DNA of 11,207 nt, taken from Rhodanobacteraceae bacterium UBA703. GTDB taxonomy: Bacteria > Pseudomonadota > Gammaproteobacteria > Xanthomonadales > Rhodanobacteraceae. Below are positions 1 to 6,600 of the stretch, piece after piece. The DNA lies in assembly GCA_002297645.1 (NCBI GenBank), contig DBMH01000022.1, forward strand, positions 1 through 11,207. The letters are read 5' to 3'. Position 1 is the first letter of the stretch; each line of letters starts with the position of its first letter. The translations under genes were made by a program, and so were the position numbers. Below the pieces are notes generated by a model that saw only the letters and a list, made by a program, of their open reading frames with translations, did not search any database and was not told where the DNA came from.

Positions 1-2
1 AC

Positions 3-55
3 GCACCTGCCCCGGACACGGTCCGGGGCAGGTGCCGCGGCAATCGCTTTGCCGC
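3..55. repeat. Two adjacent hairpins (REP-like or terminator-like)
   Basis: Positions 3-17 and 21-35 are perfect reverse complements (GCACCTGCCCCGGAC and its partner) with a three-base loop ACG, giving a 15-bp GC-rich stem. A second hairpin follows at once: GCGGCAA at 37-43 pairs with TTGCCGC at 49-55 around a five-base loop. There is no T tract after either stem, so this is not a classical intrinsic terminator on the + strand, though it could still stop transcription or protect the 3' end of a gene lying left of the window. A dispersed palindromic repeat is the other reading. The structure is seen directly; its role is inference. Confidence 0.6.
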
Positions 56-423
56 CTCCCGCAATTCGATTCCCGGTCCGGGTTTCCCCAGGGCACCCGG
101 ACCGCATGGACGGATCTCGACCGTGGCGCGGGCGAATCCGCCCGCGGCTCCTTTCTCCGGAGCGTGCCCGACGCAGTGGCCCCTTTTCGTGGTGAAACGG
201 CTTCGCGGATCGACCCCGGCATCCGCTTGTCCGCAGTCCCATCCCGGCGCCGTGCCACCCGCCGGACGGGGAAAGACGGAATAGGGCGACGCCCGCGGGC
301 CATCCGGTCTCGTCGCGCCGCCTTCGCCGTTGCGCCGGACTCGCCGGGAGCAATATGGCGATCCGCCATGAGCCGCGCCGCGATTCGCCCCGAACGCGCC
401 GCAGGGAGCGGGTTCGATTGCGC
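56..423. other. Non-coding stretch upstream of the lysC-lysA fusion
   Basis: I see no gene here. The frame of the fusion gene stays open back to position 32, but the translation is Arg-, Ser- and Pro-rich with no family resemblance, and there is no ribosome binding site at its upstream starts. Long open frames of this kind are common by chance in GC-rich DNA. I looked for a lysine riboswitch, which precedes lysC in some bacteria, and saw no recognisable core. The region may carry promoter or control sequence for the downstream gene. Confidence 0.5.
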
Positions 424-429
424 TATGCT
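424..429 (+). promoter_or_regulatory. Candidate -10 element for lysC-lysA
   Basis: TATGCT lies 46 bases upstream of the chosen GTG start, matching four of six bases of the sigma-70 -10 consensus. No convincing TTGACA-like -35 stands 16-18 bases further upstream. It overlaps an in-frame ATG at 425, which is one reason to doubt that ATG as the start. Weak evidence. Confidence 0.3.
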
Positions 430-475
430 GCGGCGCACGAGAAGCCTTGCATCCCATCCCGTCCTGGAAACCTCC

Positions 476-3088
476 GTGAGTGCAGCAGCCAGTCCGGTGC
501 CGGCCGATCCGGCGCCGTGGGTCGTCATCAAGTTCGGCGGCACGTCGGTATCGCGTCGCGAACGCTGGGAGAACATCCGCGCGATCGCCGCGGCGCATCG
601 TGCGCGCGGACGCCGCGTGCTGATCGTCGTGTCGGCCCTGTCCGGCATCACCGACCAGTTGAAGGCGATCGCGGAGTCGCGCGCGGACGAAGCGAAGGCG
701 CGCGAAGTGCAGGCCGCGATCGTCGCGCGCCACGAGAGCATGCGGGCGGAACTCGGCCTCGACGCCTGCGTTCGCGTCGCCGAGCGGCTCGCCGACCTCG
801 ATCGCCTGATCGCCGATCCACGACGGCGCCAGGCGACGGTTGCGTGGCAGGCCGAGGTGTTCGCGCTCGGTGAGCTGATGTCGAGTTCGCTCGGCGCCGA
901 CTTCCTCGCCGCGAGCGGTCTGCCGACGCAGTGGCTCGACGCGCGCGAGCACCTGCGTTCCGCCGCGATCGCGAACCAGAGCCCCTGGGCACGCCACCTG
1001 TCGGCCACCGTGCCGGCGGCGCCGGACGACGCGTTCGCGGCGGCGTTGGCCGGGCAGGGCGACTGCTTCATCACGCAAGGCTTCATCGCGCGCAACGGCG
1101 ACGGAGAAACCGTGCTGCTCGGACGCGGCGGCTCGGACACGTCGGCCGGCTGCTTCGGCGCGATGCTGAAGGCCGAGGCGGTCGAGATCTGGACCGACGT
1201 GCCGGGCATGTTCAGCGCGAATCCGCGCGTCGTGCCGGAAGCGCGCCTGCTGGCGCGGCTCGACTACGAGGAAGCGCAGGAAATCGCCACGACCGGCGCC
1301 AAGGTGCTGCATCCGCGCTCGCTCGGACCGCTGCGCCGCGCCGGCGTGCCGCTGGTGATCAAGGACACGAACCGGCCGCAACTCGCCGGCACCGGCATCC
1401 GCGCGGTCGCGGCGGACGCCGCGCCGTGCGTGAAGGCGATCAGTGCACGCAAGGGCGTCACGCTGATCTCGATGGAAACGGTCGGCATGTGGCAGCAGGT
1501 CGGCTTCCTCGCCGACGTGTTCGAGGCGTTCAAGCGCCACGGCCTGTCGGTCGACCTGATCGGTTCGGCCGAGACCAACGTCACCGTCTCGCTCGATCCG
1601 AGCGAGAACCTCGTCGATTCCGACGTGCTCTCCGCGCTTGCGGCGGATCTCGCCAAGATCTGCCGGGTCAAGGTCATCGCGCCGTGCGCGGCGATCACGC
1701 TCGTCGGCCGCGGCATGCGCTCGCTGCTGCACAAGCTCTCCGGCGTGCTGGCCGAGTTCGGTGCGCTCGACGTGCACCTGATCAGCCAGTCGTCGAACAA
1801 TCTCAACCTGACGTTCGTCATCGACGAGTCGCTCGCCGACGAGCTGATCCCGCGGCTGCATTCGCTGCTGATCCGCGCCGACGCGCTGCGCGCCGAGGAC
1901 GGCGCCGTGTTCGGGCCGAGCTGGCGCGAGCTCGAAGCCGGTACCGCCGCTCCCGCCCGCGAGACCTGGTGGCGGCGCGAACGTGATGCGTTGCTGCGGC
2001 TCGCCGGGGAGGCGACCCCGCGCTACGTCTATTCGCTCGACGCGGTGCGCGCGAACGCGCGCGCGCTGCGCGCACTCGGCGCCGTCGATCGCTGGCACTA
2101 CGCGCTGAAGGCCAATCCGCATCCGGCGATCCTGCGCGCGTTGCACGAGGAAGGCTTCGCGTTCGAGTGCGTCTCGTTCGCCGAGATCGAGGCCGTGCGC
2201 GCGACCCTGCCGCAGCTGCCGCCGGATCGCATCCTGTTCACGCCCAACTTCGCGCCGCGCGCGGAGTACGCCGCGGCGCTCGACGCCGGCGTCCGCGTCA
2301 CGCTCGACGCGTTGCATCCGCTGCAGCACTGGGGCGAACTGTTCGCCGGTCATGCCGTCCACCTGCGCGTCGACCTCGGCACCGGCCGCGGCCATCACGA
2401 CAAGGTCAAGACCGGCGGCGCGACGTCGAAGTTCGGCCTCTCGCTCGACCAGGTCGAGGAGTTCCGCGTGCTCGCGCGCAGCGCCGGCACGCGCATCGTC
2501 GGCCTGCACGCGCACCTCGGCTCGGGCATCCTCGACGCCGGCCACTGGCGCTCGGTGTACGCGCACCTCGCGAGCCTCGCCGAGGGATTCAACCGCATCG
2601 AATCCCTCGACATCGGCGGTGGACTCGGCGTGCCCTCGCGGCCGGACGAGGCGCCGCTGGATCTCGCCGCGCTCGGCGCCGCCCTGGCCGAGGTCAAGGG
2701 TGCGTATCCGCAGTTCCAGGTGTGGATGGAGCCCGGACGTTTCCTCGTCGCCGAGGCCGGTGTATTGCTCGCGCGCGTGACCCAGACCAAGCGCAAGGGG
2801 CACGTCCACTATGTCGGCATCGACGCCGGCATGAACTCGCTGATCCGCCCGGCGCTGTACGAGGCGTGGCACGAGATCGTGAACCTGACGCGCCTCGACG
2901 AGGTACCGGGCCCGATGGTGCAGGTCGTCGGACCGATCTGCGAAAGCGGCGACGTGCTCGGCGCCAACCGCCGCCTGCCGGAATGCCGCGAAGGCGACGT
3001 GGTCCTCGTCGCGCAGGCCGGCGCATACGGCGCGGTGATGGCCTCGCACTACAACCTGCGTGAGCCGGCGGGAGAGGTGGTGTTGTGA
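476..3088 (+). CDS. Bifunctional aspartate kinase / diaminopimelate decarboxylase (LysC-LysA fusion)
   Basis: This 870-residue cytoplasmic enzyme carries the first and last steps of the aspartate-to-lysine pathway: ATP-dependent phosphorylation of L-aspartate, and PLP-dependent decarboxylation of meso-diaminopimelate to L-lysine. The amino-acid kinase domain starts with KFGGTSV at residues 19-25 and has GRGGSDTSA at 216-224. Two ACT regulatory domains follow at about 330-460, where lysine or threonine feedback would act. From about 490 it is a LysA-type alanine-racemase fold: PLP lysine K545 in YALKANPHP, HAHLGSG at 678-684, the GGGLG phosphate loop from 714, EPGR at 752-755, and CESGD at 822-826 with the conserved active-site Cys. 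The same fusion is known in Xanthomonas and Xylella at nearly this length. GTG at 476 was chosen because TGGAAA sits five bases upstream and KFGG then falls about 19 residues in. An in-frame ATG at 425 is the alternative. Confidence 0.95.
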   Translation: MSAAASPVPADPAPWVVIKFGGTSVSRRERWENIRAIAAAHRARGRRVLIVVSALSGITDQLKAIAESRADEAKAREVQAAIVARHESMRAELGLDACVRVAERLADLDRLIADPRRRQATVAWQAEVFALGELMSSSLGADFLAASGLPTQWLDAREHLRSAAIANQSPWARHLSATVPAAPDDAFAAALAGQGDCFITQGFIARNGDGETVLLGRGGSDTSAGCFGAMLKAEAVEIWTDVPGMFSANPRVVPEARLLARLDYEEAQEIATTGAKVLHPRSLGPLRRAGVPLVIKDTNRPQLAGTGIRAVAADAAPCVKAISARKGVTLISMETVGMWQQVGFLADVFEAFKRHGLSVDLIGSAETNVTVSLDPSENLVDSDVLSALAADLAKICRVKVIAPCAAITLVGRGMRSLLHKLSGVLAEFGALDVHLISQSSNNLNLTFVIDESLADELIPRLHSLLIRADALRAEDGAVFGPSWRELEAGTAAPARETWWRRERDALLRLAGEATPRYVYSLDAVRANARALRALGAVDRWHYALKANPHPAILRALHEEGFAFECVSFAEIEAVRATLPQLPPDRILFTPNFAPRAEYAAALDAGVRVTLDALHPLQHWGELFAGHAVHLRVDLGTGRGHHDKVKTGGATSKFGLSLDQVEEFRVLARSAGTRIVGLHAHLGSGILDAGHWRSVYAHLASLAEGFNRIESLDIGGGLGVPSRPDEAPLDLAALGAALAEVKGAYPQFQVWMEPGRFLVAEAGVLLARVTQTKRKGHVHYVGIDAGMNSLIRPALYEAWHEIVNLTRLDEVPGPMVQVVGPICESGDVLGANRRLPECREGDVVLVAQAGAYGAVMASHYNLREPAGEVVL

Positions 3089-3311
3089 GCCGGAGGCTCG
3101 GGCTGGTGCTCGCCAGCTTGACGGCCGCGCTGGCTCGGCGTTCCGGTGAGGTGCGCGATGGCGGTGTCGGCCTTCCGGGGCGGCCGGCACGGCAAGATGC
3201 CCGACGGCGTGCGGACGCCAGCGGCGCTCGCGTTGCGCATCGCGTCGGTGGCCGCGATCGTCTGCGTGGTCGGGCTGATGGTCCGGGAAGCGCTGCTCAC
3301 CTTCGTACAAT
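3085..3311 (+). pseudogene. Possible frameshifted small membrane-protein gene
   Basis: I do not recognise this protein. A GTG at 3085 overlaps the lysC-lysA stop (GTGA) and has a strong ribosome binding site, GGAGAGG at 3071-3077, seven bases before it. The first 16 codons (VSRRLGLVLASLTAAL) all end in G or C. After that the frame loses this bias, while the +1 frame from about 3134 gains it: by hand count 51 of 55 codons from 3146 end in G or C, with a low-GC second position. That frame contains a hydrophobic segment, ALRIASVAAIVCVVGLMVRE, that would span a membrane. The bias fades near 3310. This fits a short, once-translated membrane protein broken by a frameshift near 3133. The alternative is that it is all leader DNA of murL. 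In the unbroken 3085 frame the ORF runs to 3462. Confidence 0.3.
3306..3311 (+). promoter_or_regulatory. Candidate -10 element for murL
   Basis: TACAAT matches the -10 consensus at five of six positions and lies about 138 bases before the murL start. No good -35 box is placed at the usual distance. It falls where coding-like composition ends, which fits a promoter for murL, but the motif alone is weak. Confidence 0.25.
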
Positions 3312-3376
3312 CGCACGGCGGAGGTTCGGGCTCGGGACTCCGGAGCTGGCACGTCGGGGCGGAGTGGCCTGTCTGG

Positions 3377-3393
3377 CGGCGGGCTTCCCGCCG
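3377..3393 (+). other. Small hairpin in the murL leader
   Basis: CGGCGGG at 3377-3383 pairs with CCCGCCG at 3387-3393 around a CTT loop, a seven-bp all-GC stem. It sits 55 bases before the murL start. No T tract follows, so a terminator is unlikely. Its function, if any, is unknown. Confidence 0.3.
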
Positions 3394-3448
3394 ATGGGGC
3401 TGGCGGAGACATGGGCTTGCAAATGGCTATTCGGGAGTGCGCGTCACC

Positions 3449-4792
3449 ATGAGTTCTGCTGATCCGCGCGGCGCCAGGGCATTTCGCTTCGTCCGCCGCA
3501 CCTACGCCGACGGCGTGGCTTCGCTCGTCTACGCGTTCGACGACGGACCGGAGCTGGTCGAGCGCATCACGTTTCCGGAGGCACCGGCGCTCGCGTCCGG
3601 GCGCGAGCCCGCATTCGAGGCGGCGCTGGACCTGCTGCACCTCGTCGCCGGCGTCAGCTACTACAAGGCCGGAGTGCCCGGCGAGATCCGCGTCGAATCG
3701 ACGAGCCTGGATGCGAACACGGCAACGTTCCTGGACGCGCTCTACCTGCATGGGCTCGGCGAGTTCGCCTACCACAACCGGCTCGACTTGCGCGGGCGCA
3801 TCCGCTTCCCCTTCGCCGCCGCGGCGCCTTCGCCGGCGTCCGTGCTCGGCCTGCCGCGGCGTGCGCTGGTGCCGATCGGCGGCGGCAAGGACTCGCTGGT
3901 CAGCGTCGAGATCCTCAAGAGGGCCGGCGAGGCGGCGACGGCCGTGTGGGTCGGCCACTCGCCGTTGATCGAGGCCTGTGCCGCGCGCACCGGCCTGCCG
4001 ACGCTGAACATCCGCCGCGAGCTGTCGCCGCTGCTGTTCGACTACAACAAGGCCGGTGCGTACAACGGCCACATCCCGGTGACGGCGATCAACTCGGCGA
4101 TCCTCGTCGTCGCGGCGATCCTCTTCGGCTACGACGCGATCGCGTTCTCGAACGAGCGCTCGGCGTCGAGCGCGACGCTCGAGTACGACGGCCAGCCGGT
4201 CAACCACCAGTGGAGCAAGGGCTGGGAATTCGAGCGTGCGTTCGGCGAACTCGTGCACGCGCGGGTCGCCGCCGATCTCGACTACTACTCGCTGCTGCGC
4301 CCGCTGTCGGAATTGGCGGTGGCCGAACGCTTCGCGCGCGTCGCGCGCTACGACGATGCGTTCTCGAGCTGCAACCGCAACTTCCGCATCCTCGGCCCGA
4401 AGCCGGCCGACCGCTGGTGCGGGCAGTGTCCGAAGTGCCACTTCGTGTTCCTCGCGCTGGCGCCGTTCATGCCGAAGCCGCGCCTGCTCGCGATCTTCGG
4501 CCGCAACCTGCTCGACGACGAATCGCAGGCGCCGGGTTTCGACGCGCTGATCGAGTATCGCGACCACAAGCCATTCGAATGCGTCGGCGAAGGCGTGGAG
4601 TCGCGCGCCGCATTCACGGCGCTGGCCGCACGAGCGGAATGGCGCGAGGACGCTTTGGTGGCGCGCTTCGCCGACGAGATCGCGCCGCAGCTCGACGCGC
4701 GCGGCCCCGTGCTCGAGGCCTTGCTCGCACCATCCGGCGAACAGCGCATCCCGCCTCGCCTCGCGCCGTTCGTGCTCGATGCGCCTCGCTGA
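3449..4792 (+). CDS. murL: UDP-MurNAc-L-alanyl-L-glutamate epimerase (MurL)
   Basis: MurL converts the terminal L-Glu of UDP-MurNAc-L-Ala-L-Glu to D-Glu in the cytoplasm, using ATP (released as AMP and PPi). It works after MurD2 and replaces glutamate racemase MurI; the activity was established for the Xanthomonas oryzae protein. This copy has 447 residues. PIGGGKDS at residues 142-149 resembles a PP-loop ATP-pyrophosphatase motif, consistent with adenylation chemistry. SSCNRNF (C308) and CGQCPKC (C324, C327, C330) form a conserved Cys cluster near the C-terminus. The start at ATG 3449 is chosen because GGGAG lies 11 bases upstream and residues from about 12 (FRFVRRTYADG) look like the family's beginning. 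The frame is open further upstream to 3146, but the last 40 codons of that extension look non-coding. murD2 follows directly. Identification rests on recognition of the motifs and the murD2 neighbour. Confidence 0.9.
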   Translation: MSSADPRGARAFRFVRRTYADGVASLVYAFDDGPELVERITFPEAPALASGREPAFEAALDLLHLVAGVSYYKAGVPGEIRVESTSLDANTATFLDALYLHGLGEFAYHNRLDLRGRIRFPFAAAAPSPASVLGLPRRALVPIGGGKDSLVSVEILKRAGEAATAVWVGHSPLIEACAARTGLPTLNIRRELSPLLFDYNKAGAYNGHIPVTAINSAILVVAAILFGYDAIAFSNERSASSATLEYDGQPVNHQWSKGWEFERAFGELVHARVAADLDYYSLLRPLSELAVAERFARVARYDDAFSSCNRNFRILGPKPADRWCGQCPKCHFVFLALAPFMPKPRLLAIFGRNLLDDESQAPGFDALIEYRDHKPFECVGEGVESRAAFTALAARAEWREDALVARFADEIAPQLDARGPVLEALLAPSGEQRIPPRLAPFVLDAPR

Positions 4793-4847
4793 TCTCGCCC
4801 ACCACCGCGTCTCGATGCGGAGGTACGCCCGCGAAGGTCGAGCCCGC
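4779..4847 (+). repeat. Degenerate upstream copy of the murD2 5' end
   Basis: Read from ATG at 4779, this stretch gives MRLADLAHHRV...YAREGRA, which aligns without gaps to the true murD2 start VRIADLAGRRV...YGREGKA at 4933. By hand count 12 of 23 residues and about 47 of 69 bases match, including an exact 12-base run GCTGATCTCGCC. The offset is 154 bases, so the two copies are in different frames. The glycine-rich loop of copy 1 has lost its W and G residues (W14 and G15 both replaced by R), so it could not serve as a MurD nucleotide-binding loop. The murL stop codon (TGA, 4790-4792) lies inside this copy. It looks like the remains of the original, overlapping murD2 start. Confidence 0.7.
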
Positions 4848-4946
4848 CTCTCGGGGCGGAAGACGGCGAGCCAAGGATGGCGAGCGGAAAGCATGCCGAG
4901 GACGTCTTCCTGTGAAACCGGAGGCTGCTCCCGTGCGTATTGCTGA
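4779..4946 (+). CDS. Possible 55-codon relict/leader ORF between murL and murD2
   Basis: From ATG 4779 an ORF of 55 codons begins inside the murL 3' end and stops at TGA 4944-4946, 13 bases after the murD2 start begins. Its first third is the decayed murD2-like sequence; the rest resembles nothing I know and has mixed codon use. No clear ribosome binding site precedes the ATG, but ribosomes finishing murL could restart there and so carry translation into the murD2 start region. Whether it is translated is unknown. It may simply be the by-product of the duplication. Confidence 0.25.
   Translation: MRLADLAHHRVSMRRYAREGRARLSGRKTASQGWRAESMPRTSSCETGGCSRAYC
4919..4924 (+). promoter_or_regulatory. 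Ribosome binding site fixing the murD2 start
   Basis: CGGAGG stands eight bases before GTG 4933, a near-ideal Shine-Dalgarno sequence. It decides in favour of GTG 4933 over the in-frame GTG at 4912, which lies upstream of it and has no such site. Confidence 0.7.
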
Positions 4947-6579
4947 TCTCGCCGGCCGCCGCGTTGCGGTCTGGGGCTACGGTCGCGAAGGAAAAGCCGC
5001 ACTCGTGGCGTTGCGCCGACGCCTGCCCGGCTTGCGGCCGACGCTGTTCTGCAGCGAAGCCGAGGCGGAGCGGATTCTCTCCCCTCGTCGTTCCCACGAG
5101 CCCTCCCTTCGTCATTCCCGCGAAAGCGGGAATCCATTTCGCTCGGCGGAATCGCAGGTCCCGAATTTGGATTCCCGCTTTCGCGGGAATGACATCGCAG
5201 GGGGCGTGGCGGCCGCAGAAGCGGCAGACGTCATGGAGGCCACGGGGGGGGCAGGGGGCGCTCGGGCCGTGGAAGCCGCAGCGGCCGTGACGATCGCTCA
5301 GGCCACGGATATGCCAGCAGCGCCAGAGATCACGGAGACGGCAGAGGCGACAGAGGCCGCCGGCATCGTCGGAAACGTGGACATCGTGACCGTGCCGCCC
5401 GGCGCCGCCGATCTGTCCGCCTTCGATGTCGTGATCAAGTCGCCCGGCATCAGCGCGTACCGGCCGGAAATCCTCGAGGCGCAGCACAACGGCACGCGTT
5501 TCACGTCGGGTACGGCGCTCTGGTTCGCCGAACATGCCGAAGCGCGCGTGATCGCCGTAACCGGCACCAAGGGCAAGAGCACGGTCACGGCGCTGATCGC
5601 GCACCTGCTGCGCTCGCTCGGCCGCCGCGTCGCGCTGGCCGGCAACATCGGCCTGCCGCTGCTCGAACTGCTCGATCCGGCGCAGCCGCCGGACTGGTGG
5701 GTGGTGGAGCTGTCGAGCTTCCAGACGCGCGAGGCGGCCGACGTCGAGGTCGCGGTGCTCAACAACGTCTACGAAGAGCACCTCGACTGGCACGGCACAC
5801 GCGAACGCTATGTCGAGGACAAGCTGGCGCTGGCCGCCGCCGCACGCACCGTCGTCGCGAACGCGGCGCAGGCGTCCCTATGGGCTCGCATCGGTGCGCA
5901 TCCGCGTATCGCGGGGTTCGGCCGGACCGAGGGCTGGCACGTGGAGGGCGGCGCGATCCGCGACGGCGAGCGCCTCGTGTTCGATCTCGCGCATTCACCG
6001 CTCCCCGGCGACCACAATGCTTCGAATCTCTGCGCCGCGCTGGCCGCCCTCGACGCGGCGGGCGAGGACGCCGCCGCGGCGGCTCCGGCGGCCGCGACGT
6101 TCCGGCCGCTGCCGCATCGCCTGCAGACGCTCGGTGAACGCGACGGCCTGCTGTGGGTCGACGACAGCATCGCGACGACGCCGCAGGCCACGCTCGAAGC
6201 GCTCGCGAGCTTCCGGGGACGCGCCGTGACGGTGCTCGTCGGCGGTCACGACCGCGGCCTCGACTGGCATCCGTTCGCCGAGCGCATGCACGACGACCCC
6301 CCGCATGCCCTCGTCACGATGGGCGCGAACGGACCGCGCATCGCGGTACAACTTCGCGGCACGGGAGGGGCGTACCGGCTCGAGCAGGTTGCGACACTGG
6401 AGGAGGCCGTATCGCTGGCGCGGCGAGTGACGCCGCACGGCGGCGTCGTGCTGCTGTCGCCGGGCGCGCCGAGCTTCGACCAGTTCAAGGACTATGCCGC
6501 GCGCGGCTGCCGTTTCGCCGAGCTCGCCGGCTTCGATCCCGGCACGATCGGTGTCGTCGAGGGCTTGGGGATCGCCTGA
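4933..6579 (+). CDS. murD2: UDP-MurNAc-L-alanine--L-glutamate ligase (MurD2) with enlarged N-terminal domain
   Basis: MurD2 is a cytoplasmic Mur ligase that joins L-glutamate to UDP-MurNAc-L-Ala with ATP; MurL then epimerises the product. This copy has 548 residues. The N-terminal domain opens with the dinucleotide-like loop VWGYGREGKAA (residues 13-23). FDVVIKSPGIS marks the end of that domain, then the ATP loop GTKGKST at 211-217, VVELSSFQ, NNVYEEHLDWHGT, GDHNASNLCAAL, DDSIATTPQATLEAL, VGGHDRGLDW, and LLSPGAPSFDQFKDYAARG near the C-terminus. In ordinary MurD the ATP loop sits near residue 111-118, so about 90 residues are extra. They lie at roughly 56-147: a translated palindromic repeat (60-87), then an Ala/Glu/Thr-rich tract. 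All downstream motifs are intact, so the enzyme may still work. The GTG start is set by CGGAGG eight bases upstream. murL precedes by 140 bases and yciI follows by 21, suggesting one transcript. Choice of MurD2 over MurD rests on the MurL neighbour. Confidence 0.88.
   Translation: MRIADLAGRRVAVWGYGREGKAALVALRRRLPGLRPTLFCSEAEAERILSPRRSHEPSLRHSRESGNPFRSAESQVPNLDSRFRGNDIAGGVAAAEAADVMEATGGAGGARAVEAAAAVTIAQATDMPAAPEITETAEATEAAGIVGNVDIVTVPPGAADLSAFDVVIKSPGISAYRPEILEAQHNGTRFTSGTALWFAEHAEARVIAVTGTKGKSTVTALIAHLLRSLGRRVALAGNIGLPLLELLDPAQPPDWWVVELSSFQTREAADVEVAVLNNVYEEHLDWHGTRERYVEDKLALAAAARTVVANAAQASLWARIGAHPRIAGFGRTEGWHVEGGAIRDGERLVFDLAHSPLPGDHNASNLCAALAALDAAGEDAAAAAPAAATFRPLPHRLQTLGERDGLLWVDDSIATTPQATLEALASFRGRAVTVLVGGHDRGLDWHPFAERMHDDPPHALVTMGANGPRIAVQLRGTGGAYRLEQVATLEEAVSLARRVTPHGGVVLLSPGAPSFDQFKDYAARGCRFAELAGFDPGTIGVVEGLGIA
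5111..5193. repeat. REPIN-like palindromic repeat inside murD2
   Basis: The 26-base arms at 5111-5136 and 5168-5193 are perfect reverse complements, separated by 31 bases. Each arm is itself a hairpin: ATTCCCGC, a four-base loop (GAAA on the left), GCGGGAAT. This architecture, two inverted REP units with a short spacer, is that of a REPIN, and the arm sequence (GTCATTCCCGCGAAAGCGGG...) is a repeat family widely scattered in proteobacterial genomes; the Neisseria dRS3 repeat shares the ATTCCC...GGGAAT core. Here it is translated in the murD2 frame as RHSRESGNP ... LDSRFRGND. Such elements are normally intergenic and are moved in trans by RAYT (REP-associated tyrosine) transposases; none is in the window. 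Confidence 0.85.
5194..5373 (+). repeat. Ala/Glu/Thr-rich low-complexity coding tract with G8 run
   Basis: Directly after the palindromic repeat, murD2 codes for about 60 residues dominated by Ala, Glu, Thr, Gly and Val (for example VAAAEAADVMEATGGAGG and ITETAEATEAAG). The DNA includes eight consecutive G at 5244-5251 and five more at 5254-5258. The tract has no domain resemblance and separates the first beta-alpha unit of the N-terminal domain from the TVPPGAADLSAFDVVIKSPG segment. It is probably a flexible surface insertion. Confidence 0.6.
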
Positions 6580-6600
6580 GGCTTCTGCGATGATCGTTGC

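Noticed and set aside
32..475. N-terminal extension of the lysC-lysA frame back to position 32
   Set aside because: Arg/Ser/Pro-rich, no domain resemblance, no ribosome binding site, and it would include the putative promoter; family length matches the GTG at 476.
56..475. Lysine riboswitch upstream of lysC
   Set aside because: No recognisable core elements were seen, and the candidate -10 leaves a leader of only about 40 bases.
3946..4932. Open frame upstream of murD2 running through murL
   Set aside because: It is the shifted-frame shadow of murL; the true murD2 start is fixed by CGGAGG and the family N-terminus at 4933.
4348..5793. 481-codon open frame on the minus strand opposite murL/murD2
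   Set aside because: Composition is that of an antisense shadow, with no recognisable motif, while the plus strand codes for two proteins with intact motifs over the same bases.
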